Below are positions 1 to 7,838 of a DNA stretch of 64,000 nucleotides, one piece after another. Under the pieces are notes generated by a model. The model ran no database searches and had not been told where the DNA came from. It saw only the letters and a program-made list of their open reading frames with translations. Position 1 is the first letter of the stretch. The number at the start of each line of letters is the position of its first letter. The stretch spans positions 496,001 to 560,000 of the forward strand of contig CAVTFN010000005.1 of the NCBI GenBank assembly GCA_963734065.1. Reading direction: 5' to 3'. Position numbers and translations under genes: made by a program. This DNA comes from DATBLE01 sp963734065. Lineage in GTDB: Bacteria > Actinomycetota > Thermoleophilia > Gaiellales > Gaiellaceae.

Positions 1-661
1 CGTCGGTCTCGCCGACGTCGTCGGCGACCCGCAGCTCCCAGCCGGTCGCCGCCCGCACGTCCTCGACGTCAACGCCCGGATGGATCGACACGAGGGTGAG
101 CTCGCCGTCGTGCGGCTCGAGGATGCCGAGGTCGGTGATCACCACGCGAAGGTTGTCACCGAGGCTGGTGGTGAAGTCGAGCCGCCCGACGAACGCGCGC
201 GCCGAGTGGCGGAGCATCACGAAGACCTGCTCGACGCCCAGCGCGATCTCAGGCGCGCCGCCGCCGCCCGGCAGCCGCACCGCCGGCGCGTCATAGGAGC
301 CGATCACGGTGCTGTTCAGGTTGCCGTGCCGGTCGATCTGGGCGGCGCCGAGGAAGCCGACGTCGATCCGGCCGCTCTGGAGCCAGTAGCTGAAGATCTC
401 CGGCACGGAGACGACCGCGTCCGCCGTCTCGGCCAGCTCGCCGTCCCCGATCGAGAGCGGCAGCTCCTCCGGCTTGGCGCCGATCGTCCCGCTCTCGTAG
501 ATCAGCGTGCAGCCCGGCGCGTGCGTGTGGCGCGCGAGGTTCGCCGCGACGCTCGGCAGGCCGATCCCGACGAAGCAGACGTTGTCGTCGGTCAGCCGGC
601 GGGCGGCGGCGACCGCCATCATCTCGTCGGCGGTGTACGTAGCCGTCACGGCCGCGCTCAT
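1..661 (-). CDS. CoA-transferase subunit B (partial)
   Basis: The gene is cut by the left edge; about 220 codons are visible from an ATG at 661. It is the beta subunit of a family I CoA-transferase (glutaconate/3-oxoadipate type, cytoplasmic), which moves CoA between acids through a glutamyl-CoA intermediate. Residues 53-63 read LIYESGTIGAK; Glu56 is the expected catalytic glutamate. The ATG overlaps the stop of the alpha subunit (ATGA), so the two are translationally coupled. The substrate cannot be read from the sequence. The neighbouring IclR regulator makes an aromatic-degradation acid such as 3-oxoadipate plausible, but that is inference. Confidence 0.88.
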   Translation of the reverse strand, partial: MSAAVTATYTADEMMAVAAARRLTDDNVCFVGIGLPSVAANLARHTHAPGCTLIYESGTIGAKPEELPLSIGDGELAETADAVVSVPEIFSYWLQSGRIDVGFLGAAQIDRHGNLNSTVIGSYDAPAVRLPGGGGAPEIALGVEQVFVMLRHSARAFVGRLDFTTSLGDNLRVVITDLGILEPHDGELTLVSIHPGVDVEDVRAATGWELRVADDVGETD

Positions 662-1509
662 GCCGGTACGGCCTCGGCGAGGCTCGCGCGATACTCCTGG
701 ACGTCCGCCGTCTCCAGCACGTGCCGCCGCATCCACGCGAGGAAGGTGTCGCGGTCGCGGCTGATCTCGTCCCAGGCGACGTAGAAGTCGTTGTCGCGCT
801 CGTAGTAGCCGTGCGCGTACGAGGGGTGGGCGCCGTGCGGCGCGAGGCAGACCGCGTCGACCACCCAGGAGGGCAGGACGACGCCGCCGGGCCGGGGCTC
901 GAGCTCGTCGACGATCTCCTCCACGGTCACGATCGCCCGTCTGGCGGCGAGCACCGCTTCCTTCTGCACACCCGTGATGCCCCAGAGCTGGACGTTGCCG
1001 CGGCGGTCCGCCTGCTGGGCGTGGACGACGGCGACGTCGGGCCGGTTGGCGGGGACGGCCGCGAGCTCCTCGCCCGTGAACGGGCAGGTCACCCGCTCGA
1101 CCCGTGTCCGGGCGGGAAGATCGCCACCCCGGTAGCCGCGGAGCACGCCGAACGGGAGGCCGGCCGCGCCGGCTGCGTACGCGGCCGCCATGCCGGCATG
1201 CGAGTGCTCCTCGAGCTCGAGCGGCACCGGCCAGCCGTGCTCGACCGCGTCGCGGAACCGGTGCAGCGAGCCGACGCCGGGATTTCCGCCCCAGGAGAAC
1301 ACCATGTTCCGGGCGCAGCCCATCCCGATCAGCTGGTCGTAGACGATGTCGGGCGTCATCCGGACGAGTGTCAGGTCGCGCCGTTCCTGCCGGATCAGCT
1401 CGTGCCCAGCCGCATGCGGAATCAGGTGCGTGAACCCCTCGAGCGCCACGACGTCGCCGTCGTGGACGTGCTCGGCGACCGCATCGGTGAGCGGGACGAT
1501 CGCGGGCAT
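658..1509 (-). CDS. CoA-transferase subunit A
   Basis: 283 aa, ATG start. Alpha subunit of the same family I CoA-transferase as the overlapping downstream gene; together they would form the active complex. The N-terminal DGDVVALEGFTHLIP stretch and the following glycine-rich FSWGGNPGVGSL region are typical of GctA/CatI-like subunits. There is no signal peptide or membrane segment. It is divergent from the IclR gene at 1580 across a 70-bp region in which the two promoters overlap, so regulation by that protein is likely. Only about 5 nt separate the predicted transcription start from the ATG. Confidence 0.88.
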   Translation of the reverse strand: MPAIVPLTDAVAEHVHDGDVVALEGFTHLIPHAAGHELIRQERRDLTLVRMTPDIVYDQLIGMGCARNMVFSWGGNPGVGSLHRFRDAVEHGWPVPLELEEHSHAGMAAAYAAGAAGLPFGVLRGYRGGDLPARTRVERVTCPFTGEELAAVPANRPDVAVVHAQQADRRGNVQLWGITGVQKEAVLAARRAIVTVEEIVDELEPRPGGVVLPSWVVDAVCLAPHGAHPSYAHGYYERDNDFYVAWDEISRDRDTFLAWMRRHVLETADVQEYRASLAEAVPA

Positions 1510-1520
1510 AGCGCTACCGG

Positions 1521-1576
1521 ACGCTATGGGGCCGATTGTCCACTTGTCAATACACCTTCCCGAGTATTAGAACACC
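1521..1576. promoter_or_regulatory. Divergent overlapping promoters, iclR-type gene / CoA-transferase
   Basis: On the plus strand TTGTCA (1544-1549) and TAGAAC (1568-1573) are 18 nt apart, and TAGAAC ends exactly 6 nt before the ATG at 1580, the geometry of a leaderless actinobacterial promoter. On the minus strand TTGACA (1550-1545) is 18 nt from TAGCGT (1526-1521). Both -35 boxes lie on the same seven base pairs, so the two directions should compete for polymerase, and one bound regulator could block both. Seen in sequence; no start-site data. Confidence 0.6.
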
Positions 1577-1579
1577 AGG

Positions 1580-2392
1580 ATGCAGCCGGGAGAACGGGCG
1601 ACCACGGCGAAACGGCGTGCGCACTCGCAGTCGCTGGAGCGGGGGCTCGCGATCCTCTCCTCGTTCACCTCCGTCCAGCCGCTGCTCGGGGTCAGCGAGC
1701 TCGCCCGCGAGGTGGGACTTAACCGCAGCACCACGCATCGTTACATCGCCACGCTCGCCGCGCTCGGCTACCTCCAGCAGGACGCGCCGACGAAGAAGTA
1801 CCGGCTCGGCCCGCGCGTGGTCGACCTCGGCTTCTCGGCGATCAACTCGATGGAGCTGCGGGCGATCTCGATGCCCCACCTGCAGCGGCTGAGCGACGAG
1901 ACCGGCCATACGGTGAACATGGCGATCCTCGACGGGGCGGACATCGTCTACATCGAGCGCTGCCGGAGCTCGCGGCGGGGCCAGCGCGAGATCGACCTGA
2001 ACCTGCATGTCGGCTCGCGGCTGCCGGCCTACTGCACCTCGATGGGCAAGGCGATGCTCGCGTTCCTGCCCGACGACGAGCGGGCGGCCGCGGTCGAGCG
2101 CGTGCAGTTCAGCCGGCTCGGCCCGAACACGCGCATCAGCCGCCAGGCCCTGCTCAAGGACCTCGAACGCGTGAGAGCGACCGGCATCGCCGTCAACGAC
2201 GAGGAGCTCGCTTACGGCCTGCGCTCGATCGCAGTGCCGGTCCGGGGCGCCTCGGGCGATGTCGCCGCTGCGATCAACCTCGCCGTGCACAGGACCATGG
2301 TCTCCCTCGACGACCTGATCGTCCGTCTCGGCCCCGCGCTCACGCGCTGCGCGGGCGAGATCTCCGCCCGGCTCGGCTACCGCCCCGCGTAG
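1580..2392 (+). CDS. IclR-family transcriptional regulator
   Basis: 270 aa. The N-terminal winged helix-turn-helix (about residues 15-75, with SVxxLGVSELAREVGLNR-type helices) is followed by an IclR effector-binding domain (about 85-265, including YCTSMGKAMLAF). Cytoplasmic DNA-binding regulator that senses a small organic acid. It sits between the CoA-transferase it faces and an ABC importer whose promoter is almost identical to its own (6211-6243), so control of both is likely, with autoregulation. It resembles the PcaR/PobR branch, but the effector is unknown. There is no Shine-Dalgarno at a usable distance; the ATG lies 6 nt from the -10 box, so the mRNA is probably leaderless. Confidence 0.9.
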   Translation: MQPGERATTAKRRAHSQSLERGLAILSSFTSVQPLLGVSELAREVGLNRSTTHRYIATLAALGYLQQDAPTKKYRLGPRVVDLGFSAINSMELRAISMPHLQRLSDETGHTVNMAILDGADIVYIERCRSSRRGQREIDLNLHVGSRLPAYCTSMGKAMLAFLPDDERAAAVERVQFSRLGPNTRISRQALLKDLERVRATGIAVNDEELAYGLRSIAVPVRGASGDVAAAINLAVHRTMVSLDDLIVRLGPALTRCAGEISARLGYRPA

Positions 2393-2444
2393 GGCGGCGG
2401 GGTGGACGCGGGGCCGCAGGCCCGCGCCCACCCGCCACGCTCCC

Positions 2445-3680
2445 TCAGCCGACGGTGAAGCTGCCCCGGAGGGACGGCTTCGCGTCGCTCGAGTACGTGT
2501 ACCGGCCCTTGGCCAGCTTCGTCGTGAAGCTGAGCCGGCCGACCTGCTTCTTCCCCGTGGACTTGTTCAGGCCGGGGCCCTTGAGGTGGAAGTTCTGCGT
2601 CGCCGAGCGGTCGGAGACCACGAACGTGTAGGAACCGGCAAGCAGCGACTTGAGCGCCTTGCCGTCGAGCTTCATGGAGATCGTGGAGCGACCCACGTCC
2701 CCCTGGAGCGTCAGCCCTGTCGAGATCGCCGCAGGAACGAGCGCGGCCAGGTTCGGCAGCGTCGTGATCGCACCGAACTGCTTGCAGTACTTCGCGAGCT
2801 GGACCAGCTGGCGGCGGTCGATCAGCGAGCTCCAGACCGGCAGTCGGATGTTCCGGGTCGCGGCCGGGAGCATCGCCCGGACCGCCTCCGGATGCGCCTG
2901 CGCGTACGCCAGCGACTCGGCCATGGCGTCGTGGAACCCCTTGGCCAGCGCGGGGTTCTTCTGCACCCAGTCCTGGAGCGCGACGTACGTGCCGTTCGGC
3001 CAGTACTTGCCGAGCGTCGGCCCCGGCGCGACCAGGATCCGGTCGCCGTCCAGGGTCAGGCCCTGGGTCATGAACGGCTCCGGCGCGCAGATCGCGTCGA
3101 CCTGCCCGGAGTTCAGCGCGGCCCGCATCGCCGGGAACGGAATCGCCACGAACTTGACGGAGTCCTGGTTGACGTTGAACTTGCTGAGCGCCGCCCGGAT
3201 CACGATCTCGCAGACGCCCTTGAGGGCGTTCCCGGCGATCGTCTTGCCTTCCAGGTCCTTCGGCGTCCTGATCGAGCTCGATCCCTTGACGAGGACGTTC
3301 TGCCAGTTGTCGTCCACCGACGTCGCCTCGTCGTCGCTCGCGGAAACGGTCACGACGGGGATCCCCTGCGACCGGGCGATGATCGCCGGCACCCAGCCGA
3401 TGTAGCCGATGTCGCCGTTGTGGTTGGCCATCGCGAGCACGATGTCGTTCCCGCTCTGGAAGACGGTCTTCTTGATCTCGATGCCGTGCTTGGCGAAGAA
3501 CCCCTGCGCGATGCCGATGTCGAGCGGGAAACCGTTGGCGATCGGCAGTGAGTCGAGGGTGACCGTGGTCAGCTTCCGCTGCTCTCTGGTTGGTGAGCCT
3601 GCCGCCGGCCCGACGAGCAGGACGGCTGCGCCGACGAGAGCAAGCGTCAACGCGAGCCGACGAATCGCGGTGCCTGTCAT
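2445..3680 (-). CDS. NMT1/SsuA-type ABC substrate-binding protein with C-terminal cupredoxin-like domain
   Basis: 411 aa. I chose the ATG at 3680 over an upstream TTG because GGGAGG lies 8-9 nt before it. A signal peptide (RRLALTLALVGAAVLLVG, residues about 6-25) is followed by a periplasmic-binding fold of the NMT1/TauA/SsuA class (about 35-330, containing PFPAMRAALNSGQVDAICAPEP). An extra tail of about 80 residues starts near 330: GSYTFVVSDRSATQNFHLKG, then YTYSSDAKPSLRGSFTVG. The tail resembles plastocyanin-like domains, which normally end in a C-D-P-H type copper site. Here the Cys and His positions read Ser and Lys, so copper binding should be lost. Last gene of the importer operon, exported to the cell surface. 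Confidence 0.86.
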   Translation of the reverse strand: MTGTAIRRLALTLALVGAAVLLVGPAAGSPTREQRKLTTVTLDSLPIANGFPLDIGIAQGFFAKHGIEIKKTVFQSGNDIVLAMANHNGDIGYIGWVPAIIARSQGIPVVTVSASDDEATSVDDNWQNVLVKGSSSIRTPKDLEGKTIAGNALKGVCEIVIRAALSKFNVNQDSVKFVAIPFPAMRAALNSGQVDAICAPEPFMTQGLTLDGDRILVAPGPTLGKYWPNGTYVALQDWVQKNPALAKGFHDAMAESLAYAQAHPEAVRAMLPAATRNIRLPVWSSLIDRRQLVQLAKYCKQFGAITTLPNLAALVPAAISTGLTLQGDVGRSTISMKLDGKALKSLLAGSYTFVVSDRSATQNFHLKGPGLNKSTGKKQVGRLSFTTKLAKGRYTYSSDAKPSLRGSFTVG

Positions 3681-3771
3681 CGCGTGTACCTCCCCGACCT
3701 CCAAGAGGTCGCTCGTACCGTCAAACGTCCGGCCGTGCGGATGCGATTATGGAGCGTCGGATGTCCGATTG

Positions 3772-4581
3772 CTAGACGCTTGTTCCACTTACCGGAACGG
3801 GCGTCTCCACGTCTTCGATGTCCTGCTCGCGCTTGATCAGCCGGTAGACGTGCGCCCGGAGCCGCGCGAACTCCGCCAGCTCCTTCGTCGCGATCTGGTC
3901 ACGCGGCTTCGGCAGGGCGACTGGGATCACCTCCTTCACCTCGGTCGGTGCATGGGTCAGCGCCACGACCCGGTCGGAGAGGTAGACCGACTCGTCGATG
4001 TCGTGTGTGACGAAGAGGATGGTGATCCCGAACTCGTCGCGGACCTGCAGGACGAGGTCCTCGAGGTCGCCGCGGGTCTGGGCGTCGACCGACGCGAACG
4101 GCTCGTCCATCAGGAGGATCTGCGGCTGGTAGGCGAGGGCGCGGGCGATCGCGACCCGCTGCTGCATCCCGCCCGACAGCTGCCACGGGTAGCGGTCCAT
4201 GAACCCGACGAGCCCGACCGCGCGGAGCGCGTCCTCGACCAGGGACCGGCGCTCGGCCCTGGACAGCTTCTTGTGCCGCAGGGGCAGCAGCACGTTGTTC
4301 CGGACCGACATCCAGGGCATCAGCGATCGGCTGTACTCCTGGAAGACGAGCGCCATCTGCTCCGGCGGGCCGGTCACCCGGTCGCCGCGCAACAGCACCT
4401 CGCCCGCCGACGGCCGCAGGAGGCCCGCGATGCACTTGAGCAGCGTCGTCTTGCCGCAGCCCGACGGGCCGACGACGCAGACGAACTCGCCCTCCTCGAT
4501 CGAGAACGAGACGTTCCCGACCGCGTGGGTCGCGGTCGCGCCCGTTCCGTAGGTCTTCGAAAGGTTCTTGATCTCGAGCAT
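3772..4581 (-). CDS. ABC transporter ATP-binding protein (SsuB/TauB type)
   Basis: 269 aa from the ATG at 4581, four bases after the permease stop; a longer frame runs back to 4632 but would overlap the permease. Walker A GPSGCGKTT, Q-loop VFQEYSRSLMPW, signature LSGGMQQR, Walker B ILLMDEPF and H-loop THD are all present, so it should be an active ATPase. It energises the two adjacent permeases on the cytoplasmic face. A 91-bp gap with a good ribosome-binding site separates it from the substrate-binding protein, wide enough for a second promoter. Confidence 0.92.
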   Translation of the reverse strand: MLEIKNLSKTYGTGATATHAVGNVSFSIEEGEFVCVVGPSGCGKTTLLKCIAGLLRPSAGEVLLRGDRVTGPPEQMALVFQEYSRSLMPWMSVRNNVLLPLRHKKLSRAERRSLVEDALRAVGLVGFMDRYPWQLSGGMQQRVAIARALAYQPQILLMDEPFASVDAQTRGDLEDLVLQVRDEFGITILFVTHDIDESVYLSDRVVALTHAPTEVKEVIPVALPKPRDQIATKELAEFARLRAHVYRLIKREQDIEDVETPVPVSGTSV

Positions 4582-4585
4582 CGGC

Positions 4586-5371
4586 CTATCGTGGAGTGGC
4601 GGCACGCCAGCCGCGGTGCCAGGCGAGCACATGGCGCTCGACGAGCAGGAAGAGCGCGTTGAGGAGATAGCCGAGCACGCCGATGAGAACGATCGCGGCC
4701 CACATCGGCAGGAACTGGAACGTGTTCTTCGAGATCAGCAGGACGTAGCCGACGCCGCTCGTCGAGGCGAAGTACTCGCTGAGCACCATCATGATCACGG
4801 CGAGGGCGAGGCTCGTCCGCATGCCGGCGAAGATCTGTGGGAGCGCCGCCGGGAAGACGATCCGCCGGATCCGCTCGTGCGCCGGGATGCGGAACGAGCG
4901 CGCCGTGTCGATCAGCGTCGGCTCGATCGCCCGGACGCCGTCGATCGTGTTCAGGAGCACCGGGAAGATGCAGAAGAAGGCGATGAACGAGACCTTCTGG
5001 GTGTTGCCGATCGAGTGCAGGAGGATGATCGAGATCGGCAGCAGCGCCGGCGGCGGGATCGCCCGCCAGTACTCGATGTGCGGCATCGCCGCGCTCCGGC
5101 CGATCCGCGAGAGGCCCAGCGGGATGCCGATCGCGACGCCGAGGACGACCGCGATCGCGAAGCCGAGGCCGATCCGCTCGAGGCTCGGGACGACGTGCAG
5201 GTCGAACTCGGCGAAGAAGAAGCGATTGCGGACCTCGGCGACGATCGTCGTCGGCCGCGGGAACTTCGGGTCGTCGCGCTGAACCGTGTAGAGCCACCAG
5301 GCCAGGAGCATCAGGAATGGCACGGTGATCTCCGCGCCGATCTTCAGCGTGCGGTAGACGCGCGGGCTCAC
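4586..5371 (-). CDS. ABC transporter permease (SsuC/TauC type), subunit 2
   Basis: 261 aa from a GTG that overlaps the stop of the preceding permease (GTGA). Six predicted membrane segments; the cytoplasmic EAA-type loop reads about DTARSFRIPAHERIRRIVFPAALP, contacting the ATPase. It is a paralogue of the other permease, so the transporter channel is probably a heterodimer. Part of the importer operon 6207 to 2445. Confidence 0.88.
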   Translation of the reverse strand: MSPRVYRTLKIGAEITVPFLMLLAWWLYTVQRDDPKFPRPTTIVAEVRNRFFFAEFDLHVVPSLERIGLGFAIAVVLGVAIGIPLGLSRIGRSAAMPHIEYWRAIPPPALLPISIILLHSIGNTQKVSFIAFFCIFPVLLNTIDGVRAIEPTLIDTARSFRIPAHERIRRIVFPAALPQIFAGMRTSLALAVIMMVLSEYFASTSGVGYVLLISKNTFQFLPMWAAIVLIGVLGYLLNALFLLVERHVLAWHRGWRAATPR

Positions 5372-6207
5372 GTCGTCGACGTCTTCCGTTGCGAGGGATG
5401 CCAGCGCAGGACTCGCCGCTCGACGGCCGAGACGGCGAAGTGGATCGCCACGCCGAGGAAGCCGGTCGCGAGCGCGAGTGCGTAGATCTGGTCGTTGAGC
5501 CCGAAGGTCTCGACGTAGTTGAGCCGCTGGCCGAGGCCGGGCGTGCCCATGAAAAGCTCGGCGGTGAAGGCCAGGATGAGCGCGACCGTCGACGAGATCC
5601 GGACGCCGGTCATGATGTACGGCAGGGCGCTGGGCACGGTGACCCGGAACAGCCGCTCGTTGCGGGTGAGCTGGAACGACCGCGCGGTGTCCATCGCGAC
5701 CGGGTCGACGTCGCGCACGCCGTACATCGTCTGGACGAGCAGCGGCCAGAAGGCGCCGAACGTGGCCAGGAAGACCTCGCTCTTCAGCGTCGTGCCGAGC
5801 GTGAGGAAGAGCAGCGGGATCAGCGCCGCCGACGGGATCGGCCGCAGGAACTCGATCGGCACACGGAAGGCCGAGGCCGCGAAGTCGCTGGAGCCGAGGG
5901 CGACCCCGATCGGGACGGCGAGCGCGGCGGCGAGACCGAGGCCGATCGCCCAGCCGCGGACGGTCTGTCCCAGTGCCTTCCAGAACGTCCCGGTCTGGAC
6001 CATGTCCCAGAGCGCCTGCACGGTCGTGCTCATCGCGGGCAGGTCGCGTTGCGAGATCAACCCGGTCTGCGAGATCAGCTCCCAGAGCCCGAGTGCCGCG
6101 AGGACCGAGAGCACCGGCACCGCGATCGACACCACGCGGTCGGAGACGCGTGGGCCTGCGGGGCGCAGTCGAGCAGGCGAGTCCGACGAAACCGGGGCCG
6201 CGCTCAC
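5368..6207 (-). CDS. ABC transporter permease (SsuC/TauC type), subunit 1
   Basis: 279 aa, GTG start. Six membrane helices and the EAA loop DTARSFQLTRNERLFRVTVP mark a SsuC/TauC-family importer subunit. First gene of a four-gene operon (permease, permease, ATPase, binding protein). The GTG lies 6 nt after a TAGAAC -10 box with no Shine-Dalgarno, so translation is probably leaderless. The promoter is a near copy of the IclR-gene promoter at 1544. The family takes up sulfonates, nitrate, pyrimidines or aromatic acids; context with CoA-transferase and IclR favours an organic acid. Confidence 0.88.
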   Translation of the reverse strand: MSAAPVSSDSPARLRPAGPRVSDRVVSIAVPVLSVLAALGLWELISQTGLISQRDLPAMSTTVQALWDMVQTGTFWKALGQTVRGWAIGLGLAAALAVPIGVALGSSDFAASAFRVPIEFLRPIPSAALIPLLFLTLGTTLKSEVFLATFGAFWPLLVQTMYGVRDVDPVAMDTARSFQLTRNERLFRVTVPSALPYIMTGVRISSTVALILAFTAELFMGTPGLGQRLNYVETFGLNDQIYALALATGFLGVAIHFAVSAVERRVLRWHPSQRKTSTT

Positions 6208-6210
6208 GCC

Positions 6211-6243
6211 GGTGTTCTAGCGTGCGGAACGGCGTCTTGACAA
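6211..6243 (-). promoter_or_regulatory. Importer-operon promoter matching the IclR-gene promoter
   Basis: Reading the minus strand, TTGTCAA (6243-6237) is followed after 17 nt by TAGAACACC (6219-6211), then four more bases complete the 6-nt gap to the GTG at 6207. The iclR-type gene has TTGTCAA (1544-1550), 17 nt, TAGAACACC (1568-1576) and its start codon at the same spacing. The two align without gaps, and much of the first half of the spacer (AC.CC.T.CCG) is conserved as well, more than a promoter alone needs. This suggests a shared operator. Confidence 0.6.
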
Positions 6244-6362
6244 CTCGACACCCCCGCTCCCAGCGGTCCGACCCGCGGCCCCCGCCCGCTCGCCGAACCG
6301 ATGAGTTTCCCCCACCCCGGCCGTCTACACCAGCGAAATCCGGTGCAACGAAAGGAGACAGC

Positions 6363-7079
6363 ATGAGGTTTCTGCTCACGTCCGCCGGCGTCAGGAACAC
6401 CAGCATCCACAACGCGCTGGTCGACCTCCTGGGCAAGCCGATCGCCGACTCCGACGCCCTCTGTATCCCCACTGCGGGGTACGGGCACCCCCAGGTCAGT
6501 CCTGAACGGGCATGGCGTTTCATCAGCGGACGAGAACCCAAATGCCCCATGTCCGAGCTGGGCTGGAAGTCCCTGGGAGTGCTGGAGCTCACGGCGCTGC
6601 CCAGCATCGACGAGGAACGCTGGGTCACCTGGGTCCGGGAGACAGACGTCCTGCTGGTGAACGGCGGCGACGCCCTCTACCTGTGCCGCTGGATGCTGGA
6701 GTCCGGGCTGGCGGATCTCCTGCCGTCGCTGCACGAGACGGTCTGGGTGGGGCTGAGCGCCGGGAGCATGGTGATGACCCCCCGGATCGGGGAGGATTTC
6801 GTCTATACGAAGCCCCCCACCGGCGACGGCAGCACGCTGGGCATGGTCGACTTCTCGATCTTCCCGCACCTGGGTTACGCGGAGAACACCATGGCCGCCG
6901 CAGAGAAATGGGCGGCCGAGATCGCGGGCCCGGCGTACGCGATCGACGACGAGACCGCCATCAGGGTGACCGACGGCACCGTCGACGTCGTCTCCGAGGG
7001 ACACTGGAGACTGTTCACCCCCGAGGACAGAGAGCCCAGCGGCAAGAGCGACGGGGAGCCGGTGCTGACGAGGCCGTAG
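6363..7079 (+). CDS. Peptidase S51 family protein (dipeptidase E-like)
   Basis: 238 aa from the ATG at 6363, preceded by AAAGGAGA at a good distance. Class I glutamine-amidotransferase-like fold used by cytoplasmic Ser peptidases of family S51. The nucleophile elbow is GLSAGSM (Ser132) and a probable catalytic His is in IFPHLGY (His169). PepE hydrolyses N-terminal Asp dipeptides; cyanophycinase is a related activity, so exact substrate is open. The methyltransferase follows after 15 nt and is probably co-transcribed. Confidence 0.85.
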   Translation: MRFLLTSAGVRNTSIHNALVDLLGKPIADSDALCIPTAGYGHPQVSPERAWRFISGREPKCPMSELGWKSLGVLELTALPSIDEERWVTWVRETDVLLVNGGDALYLCRWMLESGLADLLPSLHETVWVGLSAGSMVMTPRIGEDFVYTKPPTGDGSTLGMVDFSIFPHLGYAENTMAAAEKWAAEIAGPAYAIDDETAIRVTDGTVDVVSEGHWRLFTPEDREPSGKSDGEPVLTRP

Positions 7080-7094
7080 CCGTACCCCTTGGCC

Positions 7095-7826
7095 ATGTCG
7101 TTGTACGACACCATCGGAACGACCTACACCGTGACGCGGCGCACCGAGCCGCGGATCGCCGCCCAGGTCTGGGCTGCGCTCGGCGATGCGCGGACCGTGC
7201 TGAACGTCGGGGCCGGCACCGGTTCCTATGAACCCCCCGACCGTGAGGTCACCGCGGTGGAGCCGTCGGCGGTCATGCGTGCGCAGCGTCCCGCAGGCGC
7301 AGCGCGGTGCGTGGCCGCCAGCGCGGAGAGCCTTCCGTTCGAGGACCAGTCGTTCGACGCCGCGATGGCTTTTGCCACCGTTCATCACTGGCAGGACCCG
7401 ATTGCCGGCCTGCGCGAGATGCAGCGCGTGGCTCGCCGCGTGGTGGTGTTCACGTGCGACACGACTGACCGGAGCTGGCGTCGCCGGTTCTGGCTGACTC
7501 GTGACTACCTCTCCGAGGTCCCTGCCTCCCGCGTCGGCCTCGCTGCCGAGCTGGCCCGTGCGATCGAAGCCCGGATGGAGCCGGTGCTCGTTCCGTGGGA
7601 TTGCGCCGACGGCTTCTTCGAGGCCTACTGGCGCCGGCCCGAGGCGTACCTGGACGAGAACGTCCGTCGCGGAATATCGGTGTGGGCCGCAGTCGGGCCG
7701 GACGCCGAGCAGAGGGCAGTGCGCAGCCTCCGCGATGATCTCGCCTCCGGCCGATGGGCCGAACGCAACCGCGACCTCCTCGACCTCGAGGCAGCAGAGC
7801 TCGGCCTGCGCCTGCTGATCGCCTGA
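7095..7826 (+). CDS. Class I SAM-dependent methyltransferase
   Basis: 243 aa, starting at the ATG at 7095; a TTG two codons earlier is possible. A Rossmann-type methyltransferase: motif I NVGAGTGSY, then EPS for the ribose-binding acidic position, and FDAAMAFATVHHW as the post-II/III region. UbiE/Methyltransf_11-like; the acceptor cannot be predicted. It ends 12 bp from the convergent cydB. No Shine-Dalgarno is visible, so it may rely on coupling to the upstream peptidase gene. Confidence 0.82.
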   Translation: MSLYDTIGTTYTVTRRTEPRIAAQVWAALGDARTVLNVGAGTGSYEPPDREVTAVEPSAVMRAQRPAGAARCVAASAESLPFEDQSFDAAMAFATVHHWQDPIAGLREMQRVARRVVVFTCDTTDRSWRRRFWLTRDYLSEVPASRVGLAAELARAIEARMEPVLVPWDCADGFFEAYWRRPEAYLDENVRRGISVWAAVGPDAEQRAVRSLRDDLASGRWAERNRDLLDLEAAELGLRLLIA

Positions 7827-7838
7827 ACCGGCAACCGG

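Noticed and set aside
4586..6628. Long minus-strand frame of 680 codons across both permeases
   Set aside because: Only its last 261 codons are a permease; the rest is antisense-style shadow of the other permease in a GC-rich region.
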